Shown here: piece after piece, positions 7,964 through 19,886 of the stretch
Position numbering within the stretch: the stretch's first letter is position 1
How the letters are laid out: each line of letters starts with the position of its first letter
Made by a program: the position numbers and the translations under genes
The notes under the pieces: model-generated
What the model was told of the DNA's origin: nothing
Database searches by the model: none
Seen by the model: only the letters and a program-made list of their open reading frames with translations
NCBI GenBank assembly: GCA_018267285.1
Contig: JAFDYU010000016.1
Span: forward strand, 1 to 64,000
Origin: Bacteroidota bacterium
GTDB lineage: Bacteria; Bacteroidota; Bacteroidia; Cytophagales; Cyclobacteriaceae
Direction of reading: 5' to 3'
Length of the DNA stretch: 64,000 nucleotides

Positions 7964-10900
7964 TTGGCAAAGAAAACAGTAAACAACCGAATTGATTTTT
8001 CGTCCATCGACAAAGTGCTGGAATACCCAGACTTTTTGGACATTCAACTTCAATCGTTCAAAGACTTCTTGCAAATCGAGACCCCTGCCGAAAAAAGGCA
8101 GAACGAAGGCCTCTTTAAAGTGTTTGCAGAAAATTTTCCCATCTCCGACTCGCGCGAAAACTTCGTGCTTGAGTTTGTAGATTATACCATTGACCCTCCA
8201 AAATATAACGTTGACGAGTGCATCGACCGTGGGCTTACGTTTTCCGTTCCGCTGAAAGCGAAGCTTCGCCTCACCTGCAACGATGAAGACAACGAAGATT
8301 TTGAGACCATCGAGCAGGAAGTATTCTTGGGGAACATTCCGTACATGACCGAGAAAGGCTCGTTCGTAATCAACGGAGCCGAGCGCGTAATCGTGTCGCA
8401 ATTGCACCGCTCTCCGGGTGTGTTCTTCGCCATGAGTAAGCACACCAACGGTACAAAATTGTATTCGGCACGTATCATTCCGTTCAAAGGATCGTGGATC
8501 GAATTTGCTACCGATGTAAACGCGGTGATGTACGCGTACATCGACCGTAAGAAAAAATTTCCGGTTACTACCTTACTCCGTGCCATCGGCTACGGAACGG
8601 ATAAAGATATTTTGGATTTGTTTGGCTTGAGCGAAGAAGTTGAAGCCAGCAAAAACACCTTAAAGAAAATGGCCGGACGCAAGTTGGCTGCCCGTGTACT
8701 GAAAACATGGACCGAAGATTTTGTGGATGAAGATACCGGTGAAGTGGTTTCCATCGACCGCAACGAAGTGTTGCTGGAGCGCGATCATGTAATCACTCCG
8801 GAAGACGTAGACACCATTATTGAATCGGGGGCTAAATCGATCATCGTTCATCGTGAAGATGTGAACGTGGCCGATTTCCAGATCATATTCAATACGTTGG
8901 CGAAGGATAATTCAAATTCTGAAAAAGAAGCGGTTGAACAAATTTATCGCCAATTAAGAAACACAGAAGCCCCGGACGAACAAACAGCCCGTGATATTAT
9001 TACGAGTTTGTTCTTCAGCGAGAAGCGTTACGATCTCGGTGAGGTTGGGCGTTACCGAATCAACAAAAAACTTGGTCTTGACCTAAGCGCAGACCAACGT
9101 GTGTTGACTACCGAAGATATTATTCTTATTGTAAAATATTTGATCGGTCTGATCAACTCGAAAGCTGTGGTTGACGACATCGATCACTTGAGCAACAGAC
9201 GTGTGCGCACCGTTGGCGAACAACTTTATTCACAATTTGGTGTAGGTCTTGCGCGCATGGCAAGAACCATCAAAGAACGAATGAACGTTCGCGACAATGA
9301 AGACTTCAAACCCGTTGACTTGATCAACGCACGCACGTTGTCTTCCGTGATCAATTCGTTCTTTGGAACGAACCAGTTGTCGCAGTTCATGGATCAAACC
9401 AACCCGTTGGCAGAGATCACCCACAAACGCAGGATGTCGGCACTCGGGCCTGGCGGTCTTTCACGCGAGCGCGCGGGCTTCGAGGTACGAGACGTGCACT
9501 ATACTCACTACGGACGTTTGTGCACCATCGAAACCCCTGAAGGTCCGAACATCGGATTGATATCATCGCTTTGCGTTCATGCGAAAGTGAACAAGATGGG
9601 CTTTATCGAAACCCCTTACCGCAAAGTAGAGAACGGAAAAATTAAAGGTAAAGACGTTGTATTCCTTACTGCCGAAGAAGAAGATACACACAACATAGCA
9701 CAGGCGAATGTTAAGTTCAAGTCGAACGGTGAACTTGAAGATGTGAAAGTGAAAGCTCGCTTCGAAGGTGATTTCCCGGTAGTGGAGCCGAAAGACATCC
9801 GCTATATGGACATTGCTCCGAACCAGATTGTGTCGATTGCCGCTTCGCTGATTCCGTTCCTCGAACACGATGATGCCAACCGTGCCCTGATGGGCTCTAA
9901 CATGCAGCGCCAGGCTGTGCCGTTGATGAGGCCTGAGGCTCCTGTGGTGGGAACCGGCCTTGAAGGACGTATAGCTATGGATTCGCGCGCATTGATTTTG
10001 GCTGAAGGAAACGGTGTGGTTGAATTTGTTGACGCGAAGAAGATTGTAATTAAATACGAAGTTTCGGAAGATGAGAAACTTGTTCGTTTTGATGACGAAT
10101 TCAAAACGTACAGCCTGATTAAATTCCGCAGAACCAACCAAGATACTTGTGTTAACCTTACTCCATTGGTGAAGAAGGGCGATAAAGTTTCCAAAGGACA
10201 ACCGCTCTGCCAGGGTTATGGTACGGCTAACGGAGAATTGGCATTGGGAAGAAACTTGCTCGTGGCCTACATGCCTTGGCAGGGTTACAACTTCGAGGAT
10301 GCCATTGTAATTTCCGAACGCGTAGTTCGCGATGATGTGTACACTTCAATACACATCGAAGAATTTGAATTGGAAGTTCGCGATACCAAACGCGGAGAAG
10401 AAGAATTGACTTCTGAAATTCCGAACGTAAGCGAGGAAGCGGTGAAGCACCTTGACGAGAACGGTATCATCCGCGTAGGCGCAGAAGTGAAAGAAGGAGA
10501 TATACTCATTGGTAAGATTACCCCGAAAGGTGAAACTGATCCTACGCCTGAAGAAAAATTGCTTCGTGCCATCTTTGGCGATAAAGCCGGAGATGTGAAG
10601 GACGCATCCATGAAAGCACCGCCCTCATTGAAAGGCGTTGTGATCGATACTAAACTTTTCTCTCGACCCAAGCGTGACAAAGACATACGCAGCAAGTCGA
10701 AGAAAGAATTGGATGCATTGAAGAACAGGTACAGCAAAAACCTGACGGAACTGCGCAACGAGATGATCAAGAAATTGACTTCGTTGCTAACGGGTAAAAC
10801 AAGTCAGGGTGTGAAGCACAAATTTGGCGATGAATTGATCAGCAAAGGAGTGAAGTTCTCATCGAAAGTAATCGAGAGCAACCTGTTCCCCGATAAGAAC

Positions 10901-11833
10901 ATCTACCGAGATGAAAGCAATTATAATGTTCCGGAAGAAGTGAACTTGATTGCCGACATAAGCCTGGAAAGCTGGTCGAACGATGATTCTACCAACGACC
11001 TGATTGCAGAATTGGTGAAAAACTACCTGAACACACGAAATGTAATTGCCGGAGATTTTAAGCGCGAGCGCTTTACACTTGAGGTTGGCGATGAACTGCC
11101 TGCCGGCATTGTGCAGTTGGCAAAAGTTTATGTTGCGAAAAAACGTAAACTAAAAGTGGGCGATAAAATGGCGGGTCGACACGGTAACAAAGGTGTGGTT
11201 GCTCGTATCGTTCGTGAAGAAGATATGCCATTCCTTGAAGACGGAACCCCGGTTGACATTTGTTTGAACCCGCTGGGTGTGCCTTCGCGTATGAACCTCG
11301 GTCAGATTTACGAAACCGTGTTGGCATGGGCAGGTAAAAAACTCAACAAGAAATACGCTACTCCAATTTTTGACGGAGCTTCACTCGATCAGGTATCTAC
11401 CGAATTGAAAGAAGCCAACCTTCCGGAGTTTGGACGTACCTATTTATACGATGGTTTGACCGGCCATAAGTTCGATCAACCGGTAACGGTGGGCATAGCA
11501 TACATGCTTAAACTGGGTCACTTGGTGGACGACAAAATGCACGCACGTTCCATCGGGCCATACTCGCTCATCACACAACAACCGTTGGGTGGTAAAGCAC
11601 AGTTTGGTGGCCAACGTTTTGGAGAGATGGAAGTGTGGGCAATTGAAGCATTCGGTGCTTCGCACATTCTTCAGGAAATCCTGACGATTAAATCGGACGA
11701 TGTGATAGGTCGTGCAAAAGCGTACGAATCAATAGTGAAGGGCGAGAATATGCGTAAACCAAATATTCCCGAATCGTTCAACGTATTGGTGCATGAATTG
11801 CGCGGTCTTGCATTAGAGATTACCATGGATTAA
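7964..11833 (+). CDS. rpoB: DNA-directed RNA polymerase subunit beta
   Basis: The beta subunit forms one side of the RNA polymerase cleft and the rifampicin pocket. The 1289-residue product matches Bacteroidota length. The rifampicin region reads [20 protein letters not shown] and then [20 protein letters not shown], with wild-type residues at the usual resistance positions (D516, H526 and S531 in E. coli numbering). [14 protein letters not shown] and the C-terminal beta clamp ending are present. The start is TTG at 7964 ([11 protein letters not shown]); no in-frame ATG lies nearby, so the weak start is accepted. Cotranscribed with rplJL and rpoC, with likely attenuation upstream. Confidence 0.97.
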   Translation: MAKKTVNNRIDFSSIDKVLEYPDFLDIQLQSFKDFLQIETPAEKRQNEGLFKVFAENFPISDSRENFVLEFVDYTIDPPKYNVDECIDRGLTFSVPLKAKLRLTCNDEDNEDFETIEQEVFLGNIPYMTEKGSFVINGAERVIVSQLHRSPGVFFAMSKHTNGTKLYSARIIPFKGSWIEFATDVNAVMYAYIDRKKKFPVTTLLRAIGYGTDKDILDLFGLSEEVEASKNTLKKMAGRKLAARVLKTWTEDFVDEDTGEVVSIDRNEVLLERDHVITPEDVDTIIESGAKSIIVHREDVNVADFQIIFNTLAKDNSNSEKEAVEQIYRQLRNTEAPDEQTARDIITSLFFSEKRYDLGEVGRYRINKKLGLDLSADQRVLTTEDIILIVKYLIGLINSKAVVDDIDHLSNRRVRTVGEQLYSQFGVGLARMARTIKERMNVRDNEDFKPVDLINARTLSSVINSFFGTNQLSQFMDQTNPLAEITHKRRMSALGPGGLSRERAGFEVRDVHYTHYGRLCTIETPEGPNIGLISSLCVHAKVNKMGFIETPYRKVENGKIKGKDVVFLTAEEEDTHNIAQANVKFKSNGELEDVKVKARFEGDFPVVEPKDIRYMDIAPNQIVSIAASLIPFLEHDDANRALMGSNMQRQAVPLMRPEAPVVGTGLEGRIAMDSRALILAEGNGVVEFVDAKKIVIKYEVSEDEKLVRFDDEFKTYSLIKFRRTNQDTCVNLTPLVKKGDKVSKGQPLCQGYGTANGELALGRNLLVAYMPWQGYNFEDAIVISERVVRDDVYTSIHIEEFELEVRDTKRGEEELTSEIPNVSEEAVKHLDENGIIRVGAEVKEGDILIGKITPKGETDPTPEEKLLRAIFGDKAGDVKDASMKAPPSLKGVVIDTKLFSRPKRDKDIRSKSKKELDALKNRYSKNLTELRNEMIKKLTSLLTGKTSQGVKHKFGDELISKGVKFSSKVIESNLFPDKNIYRDESNYNVPEEVNLIADISLESWSNDDSTNDLIAELVKNYLNTRNVIAGDFKRERFTLEVGDELPAGIVQLAKVYVAKKRKLKVGDKMAGRHGNKGVVARIVREEDMPFLEDGTPVDICLNPLGVPSRMNLGQIYETVLAWAGKKLNKKYATPIFDGASLDQVSTELKEANLPEFGRTYLYDGLTGHKFDQPVTVGIAYMLKLGHLVDDKMHARSIGPYSLITQQPLGGKAQFGGQRFGEMEVWAIEAFGASHILQEILTIKSDDVIGRAKAYESIVKGENMRKPNIPESFNVLVHELRGLALEITMD

Positions 11834-11842
11834 AATAGTATT

Positions 11843-11884
11843 GAGCACTGAGGCGAGAGACATAAGACTCACTACTCAGTACTC
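11843..11884 (+). other. hairpin between rpoB and rpoC
   Basis: GAGCACTGAG (11843-11852) pairs with CTCAGTACTC (11875-11884) at nine of ten positions. The loop and flank repeat the words ACTCACTACT. It has no U-run and is unlikely to terminate; it may be an mRNA processing or stabilising element. Confidence 0.45.
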
Positions 11885-11931
11885 ACTACTTGATATTTAA
11901 AAAGAGTTAGTTAACTGAAAAAACACAACAC

Positions 11932-14900
11932 ATGTCTTTCAGAAAAAATAAAAAGATCAACAACGACTTCTCGAAAATCACGATCAGCTTGGCTTCTCCC
12001 GAATCTATTTTGGAGAGCTCGCACGGTGAAATCACTCAACCGGAAACCATCAACTACAGGACCTACAAGCCCGAGATGGGCGGGTTGTTTTGCGAACGGA
12101 TTTTCGGCCCGGTAAAAGATTGGGAATGTCATTGCGGTAAATACAAACGCATCCGTTACAAAGGAATCATCTGCGATCGTTGCGGTGTAGAAGTAACCGA
12201 GAAAAAAGTAAGACGCGAGCGCATGGGGCATATTGAATTGGTGGTGCCTGTTGCACACATCTGGTATTTCCGTGCCCTGCCAAATAAGATCGGCTATTTG
12301 CTTGGGCTCCCAACCAAAAAGCTGGATCAAATTATTTATTATGAGCGCTTCGTAGTTATTCAACCCGGTATCAAAGAAGAAGATGGTGTAAATCGCCTTG
12401 ACTTCCTCACCGAAGAAGAGTACCTGGAAATTGTAGACAAGCTTCCTCGCGAAAACCAACTGTTGGACGACAACGATCCTAAAAAATTCATTGCCAAGAT
12501 GGGCGCTGATGCATTGGAAATGTTGTTGGGTCGATTGAAATTGGATGAACTATCGTATGAGCTCCGCCACCAGGCGGCCACCGATACGTCTCAGCAACGC
12601 AAAGCCGAAGCGCTGAAACGCCTTAAAGTTGTTGAAGCGTTCCGCGATGCCAATTCACGTGTGGAAAACAAACCCCAATGGATGACCATAAAGATGGTTC
12701 CGGTAATTCCACCCGAATTGCGCCCGTTAGTTCCGTTGGATGGTGGCCGTTTTGCAACCTCCGATTTGAATGACCTTTACAGGCGTGTGATCATTCGTAA
12801 CAACCGTCTGAAGCGTTTAATTGATATTAAAGCTCCTGAAGTGATCCTTCGCAATGAAAAAAGGATGCTTCAAGAAGCCGTTGACTCGTTGTTCGACAAC
12901 TCCAGAAAAGTTAATGCCGTTCGCAGCGATGGTAATCGTGCCCTGAAATCTTTGAGCGATATGCTGAAAGGTAAACAAGGACGTTTCCGCCAGAACTTGC
13001 TCGGTAAGCGCGTTGACTATTCGGGCCGTTCGGTTATCGTTGTTGGCCCCGAATTGAAATTGCACGAGTGCGGCTTGCCCAAAGATATGGCGGCCGAGTT
13101 GTTTAAGCCGTTCATTATCCGCAAGCTCATCGAAAGAGGAATTGTAAAAACCGTTAAGTCGGCTAAGAAAATTGTTGACCGTAAGGATCCGGTTGTTTGG
13201 GATATTTTGGAAAACGTATTGAAAGGACATCCTGTTCTTTTGAACCGCGCCCCAACGCTTCACCGACTTGGTATCCAAGCATTCCAACCTAAACTGATTG
13301 AAGGGAAAGCTATACAATTGCACCCGTTGGTGTGTACGGCATTCAACGCTGACTTTGACGGTGACCAAATGGCCGTTCACGTGCCACTTGGCCAGGAAGC
13401 AGTTTTGGAAGCCTCTATGTTGATGCTTTCATCGCACAATATTTTAAACCCTGCCAACGGTGCGCCTATCACGGTTCCTTCTCAGGACATGGTGCTGGGC
13501 TTGTACTACCTCACCAAAGGTAGAAAAGGCGAAAAGGGCGAAGGAAAAGTTTACTATTCTCCTGAAGAAGTGATTGTTGCGTACAACGAAGGAAGACTTT
13601 CGAAGCACGCCATCATTAAGGTGAAGATCAATTTGAAAGACAAGAAATCCGGAGAACTGTCGAAGAAAATTGTTGAGACAGTTACCGGTCGTGTTATTTT
13701 CAACCAGGTAGTTCCTGAAGAAGTAGGATTTGTGGACGAATTGCTCACGAAGAAAAAACTTCAGACCATCATTGCCGATATATTCAAATATGCCGGACAA
13801 GCGAAAACCGCAAAGTTTCTTGATGATATTAAAGAACTTGGTTTTCAAATGGCATACCGCGGAGGTTTGTCCATGGGTCTTGGCGATGTGAAAGTTCCCG
13901 CTGAGAAAAAGAAGTTGGTTGAAGAAGCTCAGAAAGAAGTTGATTCTGTTTGGAACAACTACATGATGGGCTTGATCACCGACAACGAACGTTACAACCA
14001 GGTGATTGATATTTGGACGCGTACCAATACCATGTTGACCAACACGCTGATGAAGCAGTTGGAAGAAGACCAGCATGGGTTCAACTCAATCTATATGATG
14101 ATGCACTCCGGTGCTCGTGGATCGCGTGAGCAGATTCGCCAGTTGGGTGGTATGCGCGGGTTGATGGCGAAGCCACAGAAGAACCTTGCCGGTTCAGTGG
14201 GTTCGATTATCGAAAACCCGATCCTCTCTAACTTTAAAGAAGGATTGGATGTGTTGGAGTACTTCATCTCTACGCACGGTGCACGTAAAGGTCTTGCCGA
14301 TACTGCATTGAAAACTGCCGATGCGGGCTACCTTACCCGCAGGTTGGTTGACGTTGCTCAGGATTTGGTAATCACCGAAGAAGATTGTGGCACATTGCGT
14401 GGCTTGAAAGTTACCGCATTGAAAGACAACGAAGACATCGTTGAACCTTTGTCAGAACGAATCGTTGGACGTGTGTCGGTGCACGACATCTACGACCCGA
14501 TGACGGATAAATTGATTTGTGCAGCCAACGAAGAAGTTACCGATGAAATTGCAAAACAGATTGACGATACGGCAATTGAAGAAGTTGAAATCCGTTCCGT
14601 ACTGACTTGCGAAACCAAATTTGGTGCTTGTGCAAAATGCTATGGCCGCAACCTGGCCACCGGAAAAATGGCACAGATGGGCGAAGCTGTGGGTGTAATT
14701 GCCGCACAATCCATCGGTGAACCCGGAACCCAGCTTACACTTCGTACATTCCACGTGGGTGGTACGGCATCCAACATCGCAGTTGATGCCAACATCAAAG
14801 CTAAGTTTGCCGGTACTATTGAAATGGAAGGTATCCGTACGGTTGACACAACCGACAAAGACGATAATAAAGTGAAAGTAGTAATGGGTCGTACGGGCGA

Positions 14901-16218
14901 AATCAGAATTTTAGATTCTGAAAAACGAGTACTCATTGCCAACAACGTTCCTTACGGTGCTTTCCTTCGTGTGAAGGACGGACAAAAAGTGGAAAAAGGC
15001 GAAGAGCTTTGTTACTGGGATCCATACAATGCCGTGATCATGTCAGAGTTTGATGGCGAAGTAGGTTACGAAGCCATCATTGAAGGCATCACCTTTAAAG
15101 AAGAATCGGATGAACAGACCGGCCACCGCGAGAAGGTGATTACAGATACTCGTGATAAAACGAAGAACCCGGCCATTATCATCAACGGAAAATCGGAAAC
15201 TAAAGGATACAACATTCCGGTAGGAGCTCACTTGGCGGTGGATGAAGGAGAGAAAATCAAAGCCGGTCAAGTATTGGCAAAGATACCTCGCACCATGGGC
15301 AAGTCGCGCGATATCACCGGTGGTTTGCCACGTGTAACGGAATTATTCGAAGCACGTAATCCATCAAACCCTGCTGTGGTTTCTGAGATTGACGGTGTGG
15401 TTACTTATGGCGGTATCAAACGTGGTAACCGCGAAATCTTTATCGAATCGAAAGATGGTGTGCAAAAACGTTACTTAGTACCGCTGTCGAAGCACATTCT
15501 CGTTCAGGACAATGACTTTGTAAGAGCCGGCCAGCCGTTGTCTGACGGTGCAATCACTCCTTCGGATATTCTATCGATTAAAGGCCCGACTGCCGTACAA
15601 GAATATCTGGTGAACGAAATTCAGGAAGTGTACCGTTTGCAAGGTGTGAAGATCAACGACAAACACATCGAAGCAATTGTAAGCCAGATGATGCAGAAAG
15701 TAGAGATCATCGACTCAGGCGACACTACCTTCTTGCCGGGCGAATACGTTGACAAGTTTGAATTCCGCGAAGTGAACGACACGGTTTTGGATAAAAAAGT
15801 TGTTACCGAAGCTGGAGATTCTCAACGTTTCAAAGTGGGGCAGATCATCACCGGGCGCGAGCTACGCGATGAGAACTCATCGTTGAAGAGAAAAGATCAG
15901 AAGCCGGTAGAAGTTCGCGATGCACTCGCTGCGGTTTCAAGACCTACGTTGCAAGGTATCACTCAGGCTTCGTTGAAAACCGAAAGCTGGTTGAGTGCGG
16001 CATCGTTCCAGGAAACCACAAAAGTGTTGAGCGAGGCAGCTATTCGCGGAAAAGCAGATCAACTTATGGGCTTGAAAGAGAACGTAATTGTGGGTCACTT
16101 AATCCCTGCCGGTACCGGTCAGCGTGAATTTGAAAACCTGATTGTTGGCTCCGAAGAAGAGTACCAGCAGTTGGTGAACGCCCCGGAGCGCAGACGCGAA
16201 AGAGAATTGCAAGATTAA
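11932..16218 (+). CDS. rpoC: DNA-directed RNA polymerase subunit beta'
   Basis: The beta' subunit carries the catalytic magnesium. [13 protein letters not shown] holds the three active-site aspartates. The N-terminal zinc site [20 protein letters not shown] and the second zinc site with CGTLRG and [19 protein letters not shown] are intact. The bridge-helix/trigger-loop region includes [25 protein letters not shown]. The length, 1428 residues, is usual for Bacteroidota. ATG at 11932 follows an A-rich leader. A terminator follows. Confidence 0.98.
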   Translation: MSFRKNKKINNDFSKITISLASPESILESSHGEITQPETINYRTYKPEMGGLFCERIFGPVKDWECHCGKYKRIRYKGIICDRCGVEVTEKKVRRERMGHIELVVPVAHIWYFRALPNKIGYLLGLPTKKLDQIIYYERFVVIQPGIKEEDGVNRLDFLTEEEYLEIVDKLPRENQLLDDNDPKKFIAKMGADALEMLLGRLKLDELSYELRHQAATDTSQQRKAEALKRLKVVEAFRDANSRVENKPQWMTIKMVPVIPPELRPLVPLDGGRFATSDLNDLYRRVIIRNNRLKRLIDIKAPEVILRNEKRMLQEAVDSLFDNSRKVNAVRSDGNRALKSLSDMLKGKQGRFRQNLLGKRVDYSGRSVIVVGPELKLHECGLPKDMAAELFKPFIIRKLIERGIVKTVKSAKKIVDRKDPVVWDILENVLKGHPVLLNRAPTLHRLGIQAFQPKLIEGKAIQLHPLVCTAFNADFDGDQMAVHVPLGQEAVLEASMLMLSSHNILNPANGAPITVPSQDMVLGLYYLTKGRKGEKGEGKVYYSPEEVIVAYNEGRLSKHAIIKVKINLKDKKSGELSKKIVETVTGRVIFNQVVPEEVGFVDELLTKKKLQTIIADIFKYAGQAKTAKFLDDIKELGFQMAYRGGLSMGLGDVKVPAEKKKLVEEAQKEVDSVWNNYMMGLITDNERYNQVIDIWTRTNTMLTNTLMKQLEEDQHGFNSIYMMMHSGARGSREQIRQLGGMRGLMAKPQKNLAGSVGSIIENPILSNFKEGLDVLEYFISTHGARKGLADTALKTADAGYLTRRLVDVAQDLVITEEDCGTLRGLKVTALKDNEDIVEPLSERIVGRVSVHDIYDPMTDKLICAANEEVTDEIAKQIDDTAIEEVEIRSVLTCETKFGACAKCYGRNLATGKMAQMGEAVGVIAAQSIGEPGTQLTLRTFHVGGTASNIAVDANIKAKFAGTIEMEGIRTVDTTDKDDNKVKVVMGRTGEIRILDSEKRVLIANNVPYGAFLRVKDGQKVEKGEELCYWDPYNAVIMSEFDGEVGYEAIIEGITFKEESDEQTGHREKVITDTRDKTKNPAIIINGKSETKGYNIPVGAHLAVDEGEKIKAGQVLAKIPRTMGKSRDITGGLPRVTELFEARNPSNPAVVSEIDGVVTYGGIKRGNREIFIESKDGVQKRYLVPLSKHILVQDNDFVRAGQPLSDGAITPSDILSIKGPTAVQEYLVNEIQEVYRLQGVKINDKHIEAIVSQMMQKVEIIDSGDTTFLPGEYVDKFEFREVNDTVLDKKVVTEAGDSQRFKVGQIITGRELRDENSSLKRKDQKPVEVRDALAAVSRPTLQGITQASLKTESWLSAASFQETTKVLSEAAIRGKADQLMGLKENVIVGHLIPAGTGQREFENLIVGSEEEYQQLVNAPERRRERELQD

Positions 16219-16241
16219 TTAGTTAATTAACCAATATGCCG

Positions 16242-16270
16242 ATTAGCCAATGAGAAATACATTGGCTAAT
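16242..16270 (+). terminator. hairpin terminator after rpoC
   Basis: ATTAGCCAATG (16242-16252) pairs perfectly with CATTGGCTAAT (16260-16270) around AGAAATA, followed by TTGCTTTATGG. The stem is strong but the T-run is weak, so partial termination into the next gene is possible. Confidence 0.65.
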
Positions 16271-16346
16271 TTGCTTTATGGATTTTCAATATTTCAGATT
16301 GAAGCATTGACTAAAATTGACACATTGATAATTGAAATTAATATTT

Positions 16347-16673
16347 ATGGCAGAAGATAAAAACATCCCGCCTCAACAAAATCAAATCAACATAGAGCTT
16401 TCGGAAGAAATTGCCGAAGGCGTTTATGCGAACCTTGCGATGATCGCACATTCCAATAGTGAATTTGTGATTGATTTTATCCGATTAATGCCCGGAGTGC
16501 CCAAGGCAAAGGTGAAATCGCGAATTGTGATCACGCCCGAACATGCCAAGCGGCTGCTCTCCGCGTTGAAAGATAATATTAGTAAATACGAGGCGAACTT
16601 CGGACCGATAAAGCAAACCAATGATGTACCTACATTCCCAATGAATTTTGGAGGAACAATGGGCGAGGCATAA
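16347..16673 (+). CDS. DUF3467 family protein
   Basis: A 108-residue protein with the DUF3467 pattern: IELSEEIAEGVYANLAMIAHSNSEFVIDFIRLMPG, then KVKSRIVITPEHAKRLLSAL. The family is small, cytosolic and widespread in Bacteroidota; its function is not known. It is often found just after rpoC, as here, which hints at a link with transcription or translation. The ATG at 16347 is preferred over an in-frame TTG at 16332. A terminator follows at 16700-16736. Confidence 0.85.
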   Translation: MAEDKNIPPQQNQINIELSEEIAEGVYANLAMIAHSNSEFVIDFIRLMPGVPKAKVKSRIVITPEHAKRLLSALKDNISKYEANFGPIKQTNDVPTFPMNFGGTMGEA

Positions 16674-16699
16674 TATATTTCTTTTCGGTAAAGAACAGG

Positions 16700-16736
16700 A
16701 TAGCTGATTCTCATTGGAGAGTCGGCTATTTTTTTT
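16700..16736 (+). terminator. rho-independent terminator after DUF3467 gene
   Basis: ATAGC-TGA-TTCTC pairs with GAGAG-TCG-GCTAT around ATTG, followed by a run of eight T. This closes the secE-rpoBC transcription unit. Confidence 0.85.
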
Positions 16737-16824
16737 GCATTGCATTTTTTTGCCTCAAAACAATTCACAAAAATTTCGTAATCACCTTTTTTTTATGCTA
16801 TTTTTAGTTTCCTGATGTTTACCC

Positions 16825-18723
16825 GTGAGAGCCGTTGTTTTTACCCTGATCTTCGTTTGCTTTACCAAAGTTGCCCTTTCCGCACCCGACATAAAACATT
16901 ACCTCTCTCAACTCCGGCAAGCCGTTACCGAAATTGAGGTAAAACGTATCATAGCCGACATTGAAGATAAAGCGAGAAAAGATAAAAAATTTATTGCCGA
17001 TGAGGACTATGCAACGTTTATTGAGATCGTTCAATCGAAGCCATTTGCAAAAAAAATATTGCCCGGAGTGTACCGATGGATTGGGCTGCGATATGCATCA
17101 GAACGAATGGGCGCAGCCGTTCAATATTTCCTTGAAAGCGCAACACTTTTTGCGCAACAACACAAAAATCTCGAACAGGCTCTTTGTTATCTTGAAGTTG
17201 CCCTGTTTCAACATAATGTTAACAATTTAAATGAAGCTAAAGAGTATTATGTCAAGGCATTAGCTCTGGCAAAAGATTCGTTGGATTATCGAACAATAAT
17301 TATTTGTTACAACGGCACAGGTTTAGTTCACCGCGAATCGAAACAATACGATTCAGCCCGGATGGATTTTAGTACAGGACTCGCAATGGCACAGGCCAAA
17401 AGCGACTTGGCATGGGTGGGTATTTTAGAAGGAAACATTGGGAGCATTTTGTTGCTTCAAAAAGAATACGACAGCAGCCTATATTACTATCAAAAAAACC
17501 TCGCAGATATCAAAAAAACCAACGAGATCGAAAATGAAGTTGAAACGTATGAGCGTATTGCACGTACTTTAATCTACAAAAAAAAGCCCAACCTGGCTCT
17601 GTCATATCTTGACAGCTGCTTACAAGTAATTAAAGAAAAGAAAATTAGCCCTCATGAATTTTTTAATCCATACGATAAAATATACGAATCGTATGCCATG
17701 GCGTATGAGCAGGTGGGCAATCGGGACAAAGCGTATGAATATTTTAAGAAATTTCATGAGGTAAATGAAGGGAAGAATATTTTTCAGAAAGCTCAAGGTC
17801 TATTGCAGTTGCAATCCGACTATAACTTTAAACAGAAACAGAGTGAGATAGACCTACTGCGGAAAATTAATGAGACAGACGCCAAAGTCATTGTACAGCA
17901 AGGCTATATTCAGCTTGCTTTTATCGTCATCATAGCGTTATTAGCTATGGTTGTTCTGGTGTTAGTATATACCGGCAAACAGAAGAAGCGAGTAAATGAT
18001 CAACTAAACAAAGCCAATGAAGAGCTCGATCGTTTAAACCAAACAAAAGATAAACTTATTTCAGTAGTGAGTCACGATTTGCGGAGCCCACTGCAAAACC
18101 TAAGCGGCATGATGACGCTGATCAACGATGGGCACATAACGCAACATCAGTTTGATGAACACCTAAGAAAAATTAATCAACAGATGAACGCCACGATCAA
18201 TGCGCTTGATTCTCTGCTTAAGTGGGCTAATGCACAATTGAGTAATGTAAAAATACACCCCGAACTACTCTTGGTGAGAAAGAAAAGCGAATTGGTTGTT
18301 AACGAACTGTACAATCAGGCGCTGAAGAAGGGGATTACATTGACGAATAAAATCCCTGAGGATTTAATGGTTGTTGCCGATGGAAGTCAACTGGAGATCA
18401 TTCTGCGTAATTTGGTTAGTAATGCAATTAAGTTTACAAAGCAACATGGAACTGTTGCAATTCAAGGAATCCAGCGTGAAGGCCGTGTAGAGATACGAGT
18501 TGAAGACAATGGCGTGGGCATCGAGGCTGAGTATAAAAATCAACTTTTTAAACCCGGCAAAAAATTCAGCCTACCGGGAACACACCAGGAAAAAGGCACC
18601 GGGATTGGGTTGACCATTACAAAAGAAATGGTTCTGGCCAACGGTGGAGATATTCATGTTGAAAGCGAGATTGGCAAGGGATCTTCTTTTATTTTTACAC
18701 TTGCTGCACCTCTCAGTACCTAA
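16825..18723 (+). CDS. TPR-containing sensor histidine kinase
   Basis: A 632-residue membrane kinase. An N-terminal signal peptide (residues 1-20, ending VALSA) leads into a periplasmic region of tetratricopeptide-like repeats (about 60-340). One membrane helix (about 362-386) is followed by a short coiled coil and the HisKA domain with SHDLRSPL (phospho-acceptor His417). The HATPase_c domain has N-box NLVSNAIKFT, G1 VEDNGVGIE and G2 GTGIGLTI. No response regulator gene is adjacent, so the partner lies elsewhere. The start is GTG at 16825; a nearby ATG is out of frame. Signal unknown. It is followed 14 bases later by the alcohol dehydrogenase gene, but a functional link is not shown. Confidence 0.9.
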   Translation: MRAVVFTLIFVCFTKVALSAPDIKHYLSQLRQAVTEIEVKRIIADIEDKARKDKKFIADEDYATFIEIVQSKPFAKKILPGVYRWIGLRYASERMGAAVQYFLESATLFAQQHKNLEQALCYLEVALFQHNVNNLNEAKEYYVKALALAKDSLDYRTIIICYNGTGLVHRESKQYDSARMDFSTGLAMAQAKSDLAWVGILEGNIGSILLLQKEYDSSLYYYQKNLADIKKTNEIENEVETYERIARTLIYKKKPNLALSYLDSCLQVIKEKKISPHEFFNPYDKIYESYAMAYEQVGNRDKAYEYFKKFHEVNEGKNIFQKAQGLLQLQSDYNFKQKQSEIDLLRKINETDAKVIVQQGYIQLAFIVIIALLAMVVLVLVYTGKQKKRVNDQLNKANEELDRLNQTKDKLISVVSHDLRSPLQNLSGMMTLINDGHITQHQFDEHLRKINQQMNATINALDSLLKWANAQLSNVKIHPELLLVRKKSELVVNELYNQALKKGITLTNKIPEDLMVVADGSQLEIILRNLVSNAIKFTKQHGTVAIQGIQREGRVEIRVEDNGVGIEAEYKNQLFKPGKKFSLPGTHQEKGTGIGLTITKEMVLANGGDIHVESEIGKGSSFIFTLAAPLST

Positions 18724-18737
18724 AGAATTATCTTTTT

Positions 18738-19886
18738 ATGACCTTCGATAAAATCTATCAATACAATTTTCCCACAACTATTCGATTTGGCTCCGGTGTA
18801 ATTGGCGAGCTTGGCGAATATCTGATCAAGAATGGCTTGTCGAATCCATTGATTGTTACGGATTCGACAGTTGCGCAACTTGGATTTTTTAAAACGATAG
18901 TCCGTGCACTTCAGAAAAAAAATTTGTCGGTAGAAATTTTTTCCGATATCCACAAAAACCCGGTGAAGTCGGATGTGTATCAAGGCACCGATGTTTTTGA
19001 TCGAACAAAACGAGACTCTATTATTGGAATTGGCGGTGGCGCAGCTTTGGATGTTGCCCGTGCCATTGTGTTGCGGGTGAATCACCGAGAAGACCTTTTC
19101 AAGTACGATGACCTGATTGGTGGCGATGTTTATGTAACGAACGATGTTCCTCATTTTATTACTGTGCCCACCACGGCAGGAACGGGAAGTGAAGTTGGCC
19201 GAAGTGCGATTATTGCCGATGATGTAACGCATCAAAAGAAAATTTTATTTTCACCCAAGTTGTTAGCGAAAATTGTTTTTGCAGACCCCATGCTAACCAT
19301 GGAATTGCCTCCGTTTATCACCGCAGCCACCGGCATGGATGCACTTACGCACAACATGGAAGCCTACTTGGCAAAGATGCCTCACCCGTTATGCGAAGGA
19401 ATTGCATTGGAAGGGATTTCGTTAATCAGCCAATCGCTGGAGAAAGCAACCAACAAACCTGATGTCGAATCGAGAAGCAAGATGTTGATCGCATCGTTAA
19501 TGGGTGCGGTCGCATTTCAAAAAGGATTGGGTGTGGTGCATTCGTTGGCGCATCCGCTGTCATCGCTATTGGATACACACCATGGGTTGGCCAATGCCGT
19601 AAACATTCCTTACGGGATGGAATTCAACATAAAAGGATTTGAACATAAATTCAAAAAAATTGCACGAGCACTTGAGCTGAATGAAGAGACAGGCGATGCA
19701 GTCGTGAAATATTTATTCGATCTTAATTCGAAAATTAACATCCCACACAAACTGCGTGAAATAGGAGTGAAACAAGAGCATGTCGAAACATTATCCGACT
19801 TGGCAATTGCAGATTTTGCACATCCGAATAATCCGAAACCTGTTACACGCGAAGATTTTAAACAACTTTATTTGAACGCGTTGTGA
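18738..19886 (+). CDS. Iron-containing alcohol dehydrogenase
   Basis: A group III, metal-dependent alcohol dehydrogenase of 382 residues, cytosolic. The NAD(P) site motif GIGGGAALDVARAI, the family segment PTTAGTGSEVGRSA and the metal ligands in AATGMDALTHNMEAY, GVVHSLAHPLSSLLDTHHGLANA are all present. It overlaps the next gene by four bases (GTGA), and the aldehyde dehydrogenase follows that, so an alcohol-to-aldehyde-to-acid sequence on a gamma-glutamylated substrate is likely (inference; see the pathway finding). By itself the substrate could also be a diol, lactaldehyde or an aldehyde reduced in reverse. Confidence 0.9.
   Translation: MTFDKIYQYNFPTTIRFGSGVIGELGEYLIKNGLSNPLIVTDSTVAQLGFFKTIVRALQKKNLSVEIFSDIHKNPVKSDVYQGTDVFDRTKRDSIIGIGGGAALDVARAIVLRVNHREDLFKYDDLIGGDVYVTNDVPHFITVPTTAGTGSEVGRSAIIADDVTHQKKILFSPKLLAKIVFADPMLTMELPPFITAATGMDALTHNMEAYLAKMPHPLCEGIALEGISLISQSLEKATNKPDVESRSKMLIASLMGAVAFQKGLGVVHSLAHPLSSLLDTHHGLANAVNIPYGMEFNIKGFEHKFKKIARALELNEETGDAVVKYLFDLNSKINIPHKLREIGVKQEHVETLSDLAIADFAHPNNPKPVTREDFKQLYLNAL

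Noticed and set aside
9330-9530. Rifampicin-resistance substitutions in rpoB
   Set aside because: The residues usually changed in resistance are wild type; the one difference (Thr for Asn near 518) is taken as lineage variation.
9563-10201. Long minus-strand open frames inside rpoB and rpoC (also 13444-14076 and others)
   Set aside because: Antisense shadows of strongly conserved genes caused by codon bias; low-complexity, His/Phe-rich, no start context.
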